In this document: one piece after another, positions 45,367-54,565 of the stretch
How the letters are laid out: each line of letters opens with the position of its first letter
How positions within the stretch are numbered: position 1 is the first letter of the stretch
Source: Grimontia celer
GTDB taxonomy: Bacteria; Pseudomonadota; Gammaproteobacteria; Enterobacterales; Vibrionaceae
Assembly: GCF_900055185.1 (NCBI RefSeq)
Contig: NZ_FIZX01000002.1
Span: forward strand, 1,616,586-1,680,585
Length of the DNA: 64,000 bases
Direction of reading: 5' to 3'
The notes under the pieces: model-generated
The model's input: the letters and a program-made list of their open reading frames with translations, nothing else
Told to the model about the DNA's origin: nothing
The model's database searches: none
Translations under genes and position numbers: made by a program

Positions 45367-47040
45367 ATGAAATTCAATCAAGTCACTATCGCTATTGTCA
45401 CAGCACTGACCGTGGTTGTTGGCTGTTCAGAATCCATGAACGACTCAACCCAAACTACGCCTCAACAAGAATCGTCAAGGATTCAGGAAGAGTTGGTGGA
45501 ACTGGAAGTTATAGATGCAACGAATGCCCTACCCGCTGCGCCAACCACTAAAATGGCGCATAGCCGCGTTGCGGCAAACCATCAATTTATGGTGATGCCC
45601 ATGCCCGGCATTGACCCTTATATACAAACCGAAAACCGCGACAATTACCTCGATACACCGAGCAATGCTACAAAATTAGTGACAGTGTCATCTTTGTCGA
45701 CGTTTTCTATTGATGTCGACACCGGCAGTTACGCCAATGTGCGTAGTTATCTGAAGATGGGAAACAAGCCACCTGCAGATGCCATTCGCGAAGAAGCCTT
45801 CATCAACTACTTTGATTACGCCTACCCGACGCCGGCAACCAAAGCCCGACCTTTTTCTGTCAGCACAGAACTTGCGCCTGCGCCATGGAATGCCGAACGT
45901 AAAATAGTGCGCATTGCGCTCAAAGGTTACGACATTCCGGTCAACGAGCGTAAAGCATCGAATCTGGTGTTTCTGGTCGATGTGTCAGGCTCCATGAATG
46001 AAACCAATAAACTGCCACTGTTGGTGCAAAGCCTCTCTCTGCTCGCTAAAAACCTTGGAGAGAAAGACAAGGTGAGTCTGGTGACTTATGCGGGGAATGC
46101 CTCCGTCGTGCTCGAACCGACCAGCGGTGACAATCAGCAAGCGATCGTCGATGCACTCAAAAGCCTACAAGCAGGCGGCGGCACCTATGGTGAAAGCGGA
46201 ATCAAACTGGCTTACCAGCAAGCTAAAAAAGGCTTTATCAAAGATGGCGTAAACCGCGTCATTCTGGCGACAGACGGAGATTTCAACGTCGGAATGACCA
46301 GTTTGGATGCGCTAAAAGATTTGGTGGAAGACGAACGTGAGAACGACATTTCACTCACCACACTGGGCTTTGGTCGTGGCAACTACAACGATGCCATGAT
46401 GGAGCAACTCGCCAACATCGGCGACGGCAACCATGCCTATATCGATACGCTTCATGAAGCACAGAAAGTCCTATTACGGCAGATGAGCGGCACGCTGCAA
46501 AGCATCGCGGAAGATGTAAAAATTCAGGTCGAATTCAACCCAGATACGGTTAAGGAATACCGCCTGATTGGCTACCAAAACCGAGCGCTACGTGATGAAG
46601 ATTTCAACAATGATAGAGTCGATGCCGGCGAAATCGGTGCAGGACACACAGTTACAGCCTTGTATGAACTGACACTGGTTGGCGACCAGGGACGCATTGA
46701 CGACCTGCACTATCAGAAGAAAAAGACAGACGCCGTCTCACACAGTGACGAACTCGCTCAGGTCAAAGTCCGATATAAGCTGCCCGGCAAAGAAAAAAGC
46801 CAACTCACCACTCAAGTGATTAATGGCAGTAAAGGCAAGCTGACATTCAAACAAGCCAGTGCTGATTTCCAATTTGCCACCGCGGTTTCCGCCTTTGCGC
46901 AGAAGCTCAAAGACAATCACTATGTCGATGGTTTAGCCTACAGTCAAATAGCTGATATCGCGCGTGAAAACCGGGGCAAAGACCCATTCAACTACCGCGG
47001 CGAATTTATCAGTCTGGTGGAGATAGCACAGAACCTTTAG
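45367..47040 (+). CDS. VWA-domain lipoprotein (YfbK-like)
   Basis: The 557-residue protein has a lipoprotein signal (TALTVVVGCSES) and an N-terminal segment with STFSIDVDTGSYANVRSYL, the usual mark of the YfbK group. A von Willebrand A domain follows with the MIDAS motif DVSGSMNETNK (about residues 205-215), and the C-terminal region is of the DUF3520 type ending FRGEFISLVEIAQ-like. It is expected at a membrane surface and likely binds a protein partner through a metal. It is followed closely by an ECF sigma factor and its membrane partner, so the three are probably one unit. Confidence 0.92.
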   Translation: MKFNQVTIAIVTALTVVVGCSESMNDSTQTTPQQESSRIQEELVELEVIDATNALPAAPTTKMAHSRVAANHQFMVMPMPGIDPYIQTENRDNYLDTPSNATKLVTVSSLSTFSIDVDTGSYANVRSYLKMGNKPPADAIREEAFINYFDYAYPTPATKARPFSVSTELAPAPWNAERKIVRIALKGYDIPVNERKASNLVFLVDVSGSMNETNKLPLLVQSLSLLAKNLGEKDKVSLVTYAGNASVVLEPTSGDNQQAIVDALKSLQAGGGTYGESGIKLAYQQAKKGFIKDGVNRVILATDGDFNVGMTSLDALKDLVEDERENDISLTTLGFGRGNYNDAMMEQLANIGDGNHAYIDTLHEAQKVLLRQMSGTLQSIAEDVKIQVEFNPDTVKEYRLIGYQNRALRDEDFNNDRVDAGEIGAGHTVTALYELTLVGDQGRIDDLHYQKKKTDAVSHSDELAQVKVRYKLPGKEKSQLTTQVINGSKGKLTFKQASADFQFATAVSAFAQKLKDNHYVDGLAYSQIADIARENRGKDPFNYRGEFISLVEIAQNL

Positions 47041-47059
47041 GGGCTGTTAACAGGCATCC

Positions 47060-47605
47060 ATGGATACACAAACCGACGAAACATTGATGGTGAACTTTAG
47101 CAAAGGCGACCAGCGCGCCTTTGCTGAGCTCTATCAGCGCCATAAAAATCCTTTGTATCGCTATTTCATGCGTCAATTAGGCGTGGCACAACATGCCCGT
47201 GCCGAAGAGTTATATCAGGATGTCTGGTACCGCGTGATTGATAAGCGGGAAAGCTATGCGCCGACCGCCAAGTTCACCACCTGGCTGTATCATATTGCCC
47301 ATAATTTGGTGATTGATGAACACCGAAAAATGATGTCATCCAGCACCTATGCTCAATCACTAGACGACGAACAGATTGAAGTGCCTGATTGGGATGGCGA
47401 TAAGCAAACTGCCATCAAAGCCTGTATGGCACTGCTAGCCCCTTTGCAAAGGGAAGCGTTTCTACTTCGCCATGAAGCAGGCTTTGAGCCAGCACAAATT
47501 TGCGAAATCGTCGGTGCGAAAGCAGAGGCTGTGAAAACCCGGCTTCGCTATGCCATGAATCAACTTCGCCAGTGCCTGACCAAAAAACTCGGAGACAGAC
47601 GATGA
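47060..47605 (+). CDS. ECF-type RNA polymerase sigma factor
   Basis: The 181-residue sigma-70-family protein shows region 2 (FAELYQRHKNPLYRYFMRQL, then AEELYQDVWYRVID and KFTTWLYHIAHNLVID) and region 4 (LAPLQREAFLLRHEAGFEPAQICEIVGAKAEAVKTRLRYA). It redirects RNA polymerase to an unknown stress or envelope regulon. It starts 19 bases after the VWA gene and overlaps the next gene (ATGA). Its own promoter motif was not identified. Confidence 0.93.
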   Translation: MDTQTDETLMVNFSKGDQRAFAELYQRHKNPLYRYFMRQLGVAQHARAEELYQDVWYRVIDKRESYAPTAKFTTWLYHIAHNLVIDEHRKMMSSSTYAQSLDDEQIEVPDWDGDKQTAIKACMALLAPLQREAFLLRHEAGFEPAQICEIVGAKAEAVKTRLRYAMNQLRQCLTKKLGDRR

Positions 47606-48159
47606 CAGCGCCAATCAAAGACGAAGACATCGTCGCGCTGTACAAGGAAAGCGCGACAGAGACATCAGGCAAAGACCTGGACAATCGCATCCTTGCTTAC
47701 GCCAACAGCCAGCATAAAAAACGCATACCTTGGTGGACCTACGCAGGTCTCGCGGCAACAGTCTCTTTTGTCGCCTTGCTTGCGCCTTGGCAGTGGGTGG
47801 ATCAGACCCTTGAAGCCCCCCAGGACATTGAGTTTATGAGCACACCAGAAACCATGAGCGAGGAAGCATTGTCCGACAGCGCAATAGAAGCGGTCCCGTC
47901 TATGGAAATATTGCCACCAAAGCCTGAGGAGCAGCGTCTATTCCGCAATTCACCTGCTGCGGCGAAATCCCTGCCGCATATGGAGATGGAACGGGAAGAC
48001 GCAACAAATACTGAGTTTTCTGAAGTCGAAAAGCTGCTGAATGCAGGCAAAGAGCAAAAAGCACGTGAACTGCTAAAGCAGATGCTGACTGATGACCCAA
48101 CTCTGCTCGAGAAGCTACCGCAAAGACTGAGAATTTTGGTAGAAACAGAAGGAAAATAA
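47602..48159 (+). CDS. Putative membrane-anchored anti-sigma partner
   Basis: The 185-residue protein has a short cytosolic N-terminus and one membrane helix (WTYAGLAATVSFVALLAPW, about residues 43-61). A periplasmic tail, rich in Glu and Pro, ends with a helical segment NTEFSEVEKLLNAGKEQKAR. Position directly after the sigma gene with an ATGA overlap and GGAGA site suggests an anti-sigma factor. No zinc-binding HXXXCXXC motif is present. The start at 47602 is chosen from that site; the frame upstream lies inside the sigma gene. Confidence 0.75.
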   Translation: MTAPIKDEDIVALYKESATETSGKDLDNRILAYANSQHKKRIPWWTYAGLAATVSFVALLAPWQWVDQTLEAPQDIEFMSTPETMSEEALSDSAIEAVPSMEILPPKPEEQRLFRNSPAAAKSLPHMEMEREDATNTEFSEVEKLLNAGKEQKARELLKQMLTDDPTLLEKLPQRLRILVETEGK

Positions 48160-48163
48160 AGTG

Positions 48164-48193
48164 AGATCTGGTTTATCGCCAGATCTTGTCTTT
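48164..48193 (+). terminator. Terminator after the sigma/anti-sigma genes
   Basis: AGATCTGG and CCAGATCT arms around TTTATCG, followed by TGTCTTT, four bases past the stop. Confidence 0.75.
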
Positions 48194-48739
48194 GAAAAGA
48201 GATCTTTTCCACTTTTGGATAAAAGCTTTCCCTTAATCTTACAAGGGGTAAGTTAGATGGAGATTTCGGACAATTTTGGCTTAGATGAGTTTGACTGACA
48301 TTGAGTACGCTAACTTCTATAGAGACTGCGACCAACCATAGCAACAAAATCGACCCAAATATCACGTCTACAACCCCAATACACAGCCAAACCTGACCAT
48401 TAGATTTAATATCGTTAAATCAATGCGTTAGTCGCTTATTTTGGCTGACAACATTCTTTCGGTCCTCAATGCTCAATTTTAAAACATCACCCGTATTTAA
48501 TTCATTGGATTAGAAATTAATTAGACATGAACTTTAATCCAACTAGTTTTTAATTGGTAATCAATTAAAAATTAATTAACAGGTATAGAATTTACAGCTT
48601 TAATTTAAACATTGTACGTATCGTCATGAGTTGACTTTCAAAAACTCCTCTACAACAATGGAGCTGCATTTGTTTAATCGATAAACTAAATGCATATATT
48701 GATTCCGTTAATCATTAATTTAATTAGCAAAAGGGAAAA
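48194..48739. promoter_or_regulatory. AT-rich leader and promoter region of the peptide gene
   Basis: About 545 strongly AT-rich bases. They contain a perfect 10-bp inverted repeat TTTTTAATTG/CAATTAAAAA (48547-48571). A possible promoter TTGACT (48631) and AACAAT (48654) has a 17-base gap. A near-perfect inverted repeat TGCATTTGTTTA/TAAACTAAATGCA lies at 48665-48694, between that promoter and the peptide start. These could be an operator and a leader hairpin for the peptide gene; function is inference. Confidence 0.45.
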
Positions 48740-48856
48740 ATGATGAAGAAAGTCAATTTCGTTGCAAAAAAAGGCCCTGTTTTAGCCACTAAGAGCAAGC
48801 CTCACAAGCCAGGTCCTAACCCAGGTCCGAACCCAGGCCCTTGCTGTACGCCTTAA
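48740..48856 (+). CDS. Short PGPN-repeat peptide, candidate RiPP precursor
   Basis: A 38-codon gene missed by length filters. It follows AAAAGGG; two tandem ATGs (48740, 48743) are possible, with better spacing for the second. The product has a basic N-terminal part with seven Lys in the first 23 residues (MMKKVNFVAKKGPV, then LATKSKPHK), and a C-terminal part PGPNPGPNPGPCCTP: two PGPN repeats plus a PGPCC ending. It is hydrophilic and has no Sec signal. Its own terminator follows, and an ABC exporter, a MacAB-like set and an acyl-modification operon are adjacent. It looks like a ribosomal peptide precursor whose Lys, N-terminus or Cys may be modified; no family recognised. Confidence 0.75.
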   Translation: MMKKVNFVAKKGPVLATKSKPHKPGPNPGPNPGPCCTP

Positions 48857-48941
48857 TATTTTAGAGTAGACTCCTAATCTCTGAAATTTAAATAACATAA
48901 TTTAAGAAAATCCTTTTAAAAGGCATTGTTATTCTTAAATT

Positions 48942-48971
48942 GAGGGGATGTTCATTCATCCCCATTTTGTA
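48942..48971 (+). terminator. Terminator between peptide gene and exporter
   Basis: GGGGATG and CATCCCC arms around TTCATT, followed by ATTTTGT. It would limit transcription into the exporter so that the peptide message is more abundant. Confidence 0.8.
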
Positions 48972-49054
48972 TTAAAGTTGTGAGACTCGTGGTTCCTAAC
49001 ATGTCTTTTTGATTTTATAATTGAAATATATTTCCTTTACATTGCTCGAAGATT

Positions 49055-50743
49055 GTGACAAGAATTTCTTATTTATATCAACTTATCTATAAAACGAGAA
49101 AATCTCATTCTTTTTCATTTTTGCTGTTGGCAATGTTGTTAACCGCATCTCAAGCGCCGCTTCCCTATCTGTCTGGCCATCTCATCGACCAAGTTCTTCC
49201 CAGCTCAGACTCAAATTTGCTACTCAAGACAGTATTACTGCTCGCAGCGCTTTACTGCAGTTACCTGATTCTAAGCTACGTTAATGCATGGTTTCGTCTA
49301 AAAGTACGGAAAGAGATCATGATTGAGTTCAATCAGGATGTGATAAAGAGCATTCTGGGTATGAATTATAATCAACGACTTAGAATAAATAATGGCGATC
49401 TCTTGTCTCGGGTAACAAGGGATATCGAACAATTCGAAGATATTATGCCTTACGGACTATCAAGTGCCGTTCACCATATCGTCTTATCTTTAGTGTTATT
49501 AATCATCATTTTCATTATGAACTGGCAATTGAGTTTAATATTACTCGTTCTATTGCCTGCAGCCGTTATCGTTTACATGAGATTTGATGGCGCGCTGTGG
49601 TCATCTTCTAGAGATGAAACTGATGCCTCAGTAAGAAAAATCACAGTCATACAAGAAACCATTGAAGCTGATGCTGAAATAAAACTATATGATTCTTCAA
49701 GTTTCTTTTTAAAGTACTGCCGAAAAGCGGTTGAAAACCTAGAACATAAACGTTTGATCCGTCAGTTATACGATACCAAAGTGAGCATGATCATTATGGG
49801 AATACCCATGCTGGCGATGGTGATCATTTGGTACCTTGGCGGTGCGATGGTTATTGAAGAGCAACTCACCATTGGCTTAATCATCACCTATACAGCCACA
49901 TTAAACTTGATGGTACCTTCACTGATTAGAATTATTGAGTTTGCTTCAAGCATCCCCAATGAATTGACGGCTTTAATGCGTGTAAAGGAATTGTGCGATT
50001 TAGCTCAGGCGCAATCTGAACCAGTTTCGGAGCGCAACACTGAGCTATCTCCTCTCATTGAAGCCATGGCAATAGAGGGAATGAGTTTTTCCTACCAACG
50101 CGACTACCCTTTGTTCTCTTATCTCAACTTAGCATTCGATAGAGGCAGGGCACATTTGATCAATGGTGGTAACGGTGCAGGTAAATCGACGCTGCTTACC
50201 ATTTTGAGTGGAGAGCTGAAACCCCAGTCAGGGCATATCAAGCTGGACACGGCGCTTTTAGACACCTTATCAAACCGCTCTCAGTGGATTTCAATGGTTC
50301 CGCAGCGAATCCATATTATTTCCGATTCCATTCGCAACAATGTCTCTTTTGGTGTGGATGTTGAGGATGAAAAGATTCACAACGCGTTGTCTCTAGTGGG
50401 TCTGGATAACTGGGTGCAACGACTCGAGCAAGGTATCGATCATGTCATCAAAGACACACATTCAGAACTATCTGGCGGGCAAATTCAAAAATTAGGCCTG
50501 GCTCGGGCTTTATTGCGGGATACACCAGTTCTGTTAATGGATGAACCTACCAATAACCTGGATAGTAAAGCAGTAAAGTTACTTATAGATATCATTCGAA
50601 CACAAAAACAGTCCAAGATTGTCGTGATTGTTAGCCATGATGACCGCTTATTTGATGCGGTTGATCGGGTCGTTTACCTTGAAAATGACAGTTCAAACGA
50701 TTCAACTCGAGTGACAGAAACATCGACTAGACAAGGTAAGTAG
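49055..50743 (+). CDS. ABC exporter half-transporter (peptide-export type, no peptidase domain)
   Basis: The 562-residue protein has a six-helix exporter domain (about residues 20-300) fused to an ATPase. The ATPase has Walker A GNGAGKST, signature SELSGGQIQKLGLARAL, Walker B PVLLMDEPTNNLD, and the switch His in IVSHDD. The C39 peptidase domain of many bacteriocin exporters is absent. The start is GTG at 49055 with only a weak ribosome site. It lies about 200 bases after the peptide gene, separated by a terminator, and is the best candidate to export the peptide or its modified form. Confidence 0.88.
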   Translation: MTRISYLYQLIYKTRKSHSFSFLLLAMLLTASQAPLPYLSGHLIDQVLPSSDSNLLLKTVLLLAALYCSYLILSYVNAWFRLKVRKEIMIEFNQDVIKSILGMNYNQRLRINNGDLLSRVTRDIEQFEDIMPYGLSSAVHHIVLSLVLLIIIFIMNWQLSLILLVLLPAAVIVYMRFDGALWSSSRDETDASVRKITVIQETIEADAEIKLYDSSSFFLKYCRKAVENLEHKRLIRQLYDTKVSMIIMGIPMLAMVIIWYLGGAMVIEEQLTIGLIITYTATLNLMVPSLIRIIEFASSIPNELTALMRVKELCDLAQAQSEPVSERNTELSPLIEAMAIEGMSFSYQRDYPLFSYLNLAFDRGRAHLINGGNGAGKSTLLTILSGELKPQSGHIKLDTALLDTLSNRSQWISMVPQRIHIISDSIRNNVSFGVDVEDEKIHNALSLVGLDNWVQRLEQGIDHVIKDTHSELSGGQIQKLGLARALLRDTPVLLMDEPTNNLDSKAVKLLIDIIRTQKQSKIVVIVSHDDRLFDAVDRVVYLENDSSNDSTRVTETSTRQGK

Positions 50744-50967
50744 GACGAAAGTGTGGTTTTTCTACGAAATCTCAATCTTTGGTAGTCATCAACACACTCA
50801 GGATGTTTAAGTGAGGCTAGGCGGCAGCTGAAAAATCAAAGGGACGCCCCTTCTAACAACCGACTCAAAAGCCGAACAATATAAACGAGATAACGTCTTC
50901 ATGTTGTTTGGGTACATAGGGAATTGAAAACCTCTGTTATGAAGTTAAAACAGTATGGACACAATCA

Positions 50968-52056
50968 ATGAGACGCTATTTCAAAAGCATATTCGCCGCC
51001 ATCATTCTGGTTGCCGTTGCTGCTGGCTACTTTTTCTATGAAGAGCCGCCTCTTAGTGTTTCCGGTGTTGAGGTGCAACGTAATGACATGGCCTACATCA
51101 TTCGCGTTACAGGTGAGGTGATCAATGACCGAACCGTTTCCCTGACCGCCTTGGTCAATGGCCGTATAGAGGAAGTTTATGTTGCCCGAGGCGATCGGGT
51201 GAAAAAGGACGACACCTTGGCTTCCATGGATAACCGCGCATCAATTGCCAGACTCAAACGCGCTCAAGCCGTCGTTCAGCAAGAAACGGTTCGCTTGAAA
51301 GAGCAGAAACAACGTTACAACAGATTGTCCGAACTCTCCGATAGAAAGCTCGTCGCTGTCGAAGCCCTCGACCAAGCTCAATATGAACTCGAAACGGCGA
51401 AAGCCGCGGTTGCTATCGCTCAAGCCGACGCACAAATGAGCGCTATTGAACAAGATTGGCAAAGACTGGACGCTCCCTTCGATGCCGTTGTCACGGATAA
51501 GTGGACCGAATCCGGGCAATGGGTAGAGGCCGGCACACAGCTTTTCCAACTCGTTGCTGTCGAGGGTTGGGAAATAGAAGCCAATTTAGATGCTGTGGAC
51601 ACTGGAAGAATTCATCTTGGCCAGGTCGTCAACGTAAGTTCTGATGCTTTTCCTGACCTAGTTTGGCAAACCCAAATCCATTGGATAGGCCCCGCGATTG
51701 AACGCTCAACAGAGCGCTATTTGAACACCTTTCCCGTTCGCATGGCACTGGGAGCAGATGCGCCACAATTGCTCTTGGGGCAACAACTGGATATCGAAAT
51801 TGTTATCGAAGAACGTGGCAATGCGCTCAGCCTGCCCTACAGCGCCTTACGCGAGCGCGAGCCGGGGCTTTTTGAAGTTGCACTGATTGAACAAGGTACG
51901 ATTCGCTTACGACCTGTTGAATCAGGATTAGAAACCGACACACATGTCGAAATACTCAGCGGGGTTCAAGAAGGACAGACAGTTGCGCTGTTTGATAGCG
52001 GATATCTGGAGATTGGGCGTTCAGCAAGGTTTGTCACTAACGATGATCAAAATTGA
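50968..52056 (+). CDS. Membrane-fusion protein (MacA/HlyD-like)
   Basis: The 362-residue periplasmic adaptor has an N-terminal anchor (FAAIILVAVAAGYFF), a lipoyl-type region VNGRIEEVYVARGDRVKKDDTLA, a coiled-coil hairpin (about residues 95-150, rich in Gln/Glu/Arg/Ala), a barrel, and the DAPFDAVVTDKW motif of the RND/MacA family. It links an inner-membrane pump with an outer-membrane channel. It overlaps the next ATPase gene by 14 bases. No outer-membrane factor is encoded here, so TolC of the host is presumably used. Confidence 0.9.
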   Translation: MRRYFKSIFAAIILVAVAAGYFFYEEPPLSVSGVEVQRNDMAYIIRVTGEVINDRTVSLTALVNGRIEEVYVARGDRVKKDDTLASMDNRASIARLKRAQAVVQQETVRLKEQKQRYNRLSELSDRKLVAVEALDQAQYELETAKAAVAIAQADAQMSAIEQDWQRLDAPFDAVVTDKWTESGQWVEAGTQLFQLVAVEGWEIEANLDAVDTGRIHLGQVVNVSSDAFPDLVWQTQIHWIGPAIERSTERYLNTFPVRMALGADAPQLLLGQQLDIEIVIEERGNALSLPYSALREREPGLFEVALIEQGTIRLRPVESGLETDTHVEILSGVQEGQTVALFDSGYLEIGRSARFVTNDDQN

Positions 52057-52705
52057 ATCCTTGCATAAATCCTATTTTCGGGGAGACACCCCGTTACCCA
52101 TCATCAGGGGTGTTGACCTGACTATCGATCAGGGGGAATTCGTCGCGATCATGGGAGCCTCTGGTTCGGGAAAAAGTACCCTTCTCAACATCATTGGCTG
52201 TTTAGACAAAGCAGATAAAGGCACCTACCACTTAGACGGCATAGGTGTTCATCAAACTGACGATGATGGACTTGCAAAACTCCGCTCCTCTTTAATGGGT
52301 TTTATATTTCAGTCGTTTAACTTGCTCTCGCGCCGTGACGCATTAGCGAATGTCATACTTCCATTGGTGTATCAAGGCACTCCGTCTTCTCAGCGCCAGG
52401 CGCTTGCTATTGCCGCTCTTGAACGCGTCGGCCTCGCAGATCGTGCCACTCACTTACCTAATCAACTCTCAGGTGGTCAGCAACAGCGCGTTGCCATCGC
52501 TCGGGCACTGGTCAACAAACCCAAACTACTGATTGCAGATGAACCCACCGGCGCTTTAGACAGTAAAACAGGTCAGCAGGTGATGGACTTGTTCAAGGAG
52601 TTGCATTCTGAGGGTCATACCATTGTGATGGTCACACACGATGCGCATTTAGCGCAGGCGGCTGATAGAGTTGTGCATATGCGGGATGGCAGGATAGTGG
52701 TATGA
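52043..52705 (+). CDS. MacB/LolD-type ABC ATP-binding protein
   Basis: The 220-residue ATPase has Walker [25 protein letters not shown], Walker B LLIADEPTGALDSKTG and the switch His in VTHDAH; FIFQSFNLLSRRDALANV is typical of the MacB/LolD group. It starts inside the end of the adaptor gene and overlaps the permease gene by four bases (ATGA), so the three are one translationally linked set. Confidence 0.92.
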   Translation: MIKIESLHKSYFRGDTPLPIIRGVDLTIDQGEFVAIMGASGSGKSTLLNIIGCLDKADKGTYHLDGIGVHQTDDDGLAKLRSSLMGFIFQSFNLLSRRDALANVILPLVYQGTPSSQRQALAIAALERVGLADRATHLPNQLSGGQQQRVAIARALVNKPKLLIADEPTGALDSKTGQQVMDLFKELHSEGHTIVMVTHDAHLAQAADRVVHMRDGRIVV

Positions 52706-53946
52706 AGGAATTACGCATTCTGCCTGATTTGTTCAGAGAAGCCCGGCTTGCCATGCTGGCGAACTGGGGCAGATCCATGCTGAGTATGATTGGTATTGCC
52801 GTCGGTATCGCCGCAGTCATGACGGTAGATACTGTTAGTACTGGCGGTAAAGCTTTCGTCATGCAGGAGTTAGAAACCTTTGGCCTCAAGTCTGTTTGGG
52901 TATATCGCGCAAATAGCAGTAAAGACCCGCACAGACGAACAAGAACAGGCACAGGCATCACCAATAAAGATTTAGTCGCACTACAAGGAGACTGCTGCCC
53001 CTCGGTTAGCCTGATCAGTCCTATCGTTTCTCCGAGCGGTTCTGCCCCTATCGTTCAGGCGGGAAACCGCTACAGTAATGCACACGTCACTGGCGTCAAC
53101 ATGAACTACTTAACCATTAATAATGACCAGTTACGTGTCGGAAGAGGCCTGAGAGAAGTCGAAATCAGAAATCGCAGACCTGTCGCTATGATTGGGGAAA
53201 CTGTCGCCTCAGATCTCTATCCTGGCATTTCTGATCCTCTGGGCCGCACGCTTCGGATTTCAGGCCGTGAATATCAGGTGATTGGCGTACTTCGCTCTAA
53301 AAGTCGGGATTTGCTCGCCAGTATTGGTTCTGCAGGCGGCGATGTGAATAACCGGATATTAGTGAGTTACCCGCTGATACAGGCGCTCAATGGCAATGAT
53401 GACGTGAGTTACATTCAAGCTCAAGCCACTACCGTTGAATCCGCTGAAGCGGCAGCTACACAACTGAAAGGTGTTCTTTCCAGGCGTTACCAAGGCGTAT
53501 TTGAATATGAAAGCGGTACTCTCGCCTCTTACATAAAAACCACGGATAACATTCTCGGCGGAGTCACCATCATAGGCATCATTGCCGCCTCTAGCGCGCT
53601 TATCGTCGGGGCTATCGGTGTCGGCGGGATCATGAGCACGGCCGTTGCTGAACGAACCCGCGAAATCGGTATTCGTGCAGCCATTGGCGCTCATCGCAGC
53701 CACATCATGATTCAGTTTATCGTGGAATCGGTGCTTATTTGTCTGATTGGTGGTCTGGCGGGTTTAGCCGTTGGCATGCTTATTGGCGTTGTGCTGGACT
53801 TTTTTACCGGCTTTCCGTTATTTCCCGGCATTCTGGGGGTCAGTATTGCCCTTGTTGTCTCCATCTTGGTTGGATTAGTCGCTGGGTATTTGCCAGCTCG
53901 AAGAGCTGCACAAATGAAGCCAGTCGATGCACTTAGGGATTCATGA
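52702..53946 (+). CDS. MacB-type ABC permease (FtsX family)
   Basis: The 414-residue protein has one N-terminal helix (MLSMIGIAVGIAAVM), a large periplasmic domain (about residues 45-285), and three C-terminal helices with the FtsX pattern GIMSTAVAERTREIGIRAAIGA. It completes a MacA-MacB-like efflux set in which ATPase and permease are separate proteins. Such systems export peptides, macrolides or lipopeptides; being next to the acyl-modification genes it may export or give immunity to the product. It ends 11 bases before the converging CPBP gene. Confidence 0.92.
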   Translation: MKELRILPDLFREARLAMLANWGRSMLSMIGIAVGIAAVMTVDTVSTGGKAFVMQELETFGLKSVWVYRANSSKDPHRRTRTGTGITNKDLVALQGDCCPSVSLISPIVSPSGSAPIVQAGNRYSNAHVTGVNMNYLTINNDQLRVGRGLREVEIRNRRPVAMIGETVASDLYPGISDPLGRTLRISGREYQVIGVLRSKSRDLLASIGSAGGDVNNRILVSYPLIQALNGNDDVSYIQAQATTVESAEAAATQLKGVLSRRYQGVFEYESGTLASYIKTTDNILGGVTIIGIIAASSALIVGAIGVGGIMSTAVAERTREIGIRAAIGAHRSHIMIQFIVESVLICLIGGLAGLAVGMLIGVVLDFFTGFPLFPGILGVSIALVVSILVGLVAGYLPARRAAQMKPVDALRDS

Positions 53947-53957
53947 AGATAAGCTCG

Positions 53958-54563
53958 TCAGCCAAGGCTAGCATCGTGTTCTTCGTAAAATGACGCTGAC
54001 AGGATAAGAGCGTTTCTGGTGAGGTGAACAATCCAAACGAATAGCACTGAGCCAGTCACGACATAAGCGACGCCGAGTAGCAGTGCAAAGATAAAGAACT
54101 CAAGTGAATGCCATCCCAGCGGCCTATTTTCTTCGTGAACGACCCAAAACAGGACTGAAGAAAGACAAATGGCGGCCCAGACTGGGAGTGCTAGCATCAA
54201 TGTGCTAATTAAAAACGCCCGCCATATGAACTCTTCGTAACCTGTGATTCCTAATTGAAAGAAAAGGTAGCCTTTGTTCTCTTTAAGAAACTTAAACCCA
54301 TAAAAAGTATTAGCGACAAACTTTTTGGGTTCCGGGGAACTCATTGGCAACCCCAATAACAACAAGGCCACACCAACAAACACCCCGCCTAGGGCTATTG
54401 TGAAAAGTTGGAAAAAAGATGCAACCTGCCAGTCAATATAGAAATATGTCGTATAAGCAATGACAGGAAGCATTAATATGAAACCGAGACGATCACCAAT
54501 CACTCTCGGGTATAAAAAAGACAAACTCAAAACTGCAATAAGCAGTAACGCGAGCAAGCCCAC
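53958..54563 (-). CDS. CPBP (CAAX-like) intramembrane protease
   Basis: The 201-residue membrane protein has all three CPBP motifs: EEFIWR (Glu110, Glu111, Arg115), a His after SSVLFWVVHEEN, and HLTRN near the end. It has about six helices and is likely an active glutamic-type intramembrane protease. CPBP proteins occur in bacteriocin loci, where they mature peptides or give self-immunity. The start is GTG at 54563, two bases after the acyltransferase stop, with AAGGA about 11 bases upstream, so translation is likely coupled. It is the last gene of the minus-strand operon. Confidence 0.88.
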   Translation of the reverse strand: MGLLALLLIAVLSLSFLYPRVIGDRLGFILMLPVIAYTTYFYIDWQVASFFQLFTIALGGVFVGVALLLLGLPMSSPEPKKFVANTFYGFKFLKENKGYLFFQLGITGYEEFIWRAFLISTLMLALPVWAAICLSSVLFWVVHEENRPLGWHSLEFFIFALLLGVAYVVTGSVLFVWIVHLTRNALILSASFYEEHDASLG

Positions 54564-54565
54564 TT

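Noticed and set aside
48286-48342. Short frame starting MSLTDIEYANF upstream of the peptide gene
   Set aside because: No ribosome site and only 18 codons; unlike the peptide gene it has no supporting context.
48806-48847. Repeated CCAGGTCCTAAC-type units considered as a DNA repeat or CRISPR-like array
   Set aside because: Units are 12 bases without spacers and are explained by PGPN codons of the peptide gene.
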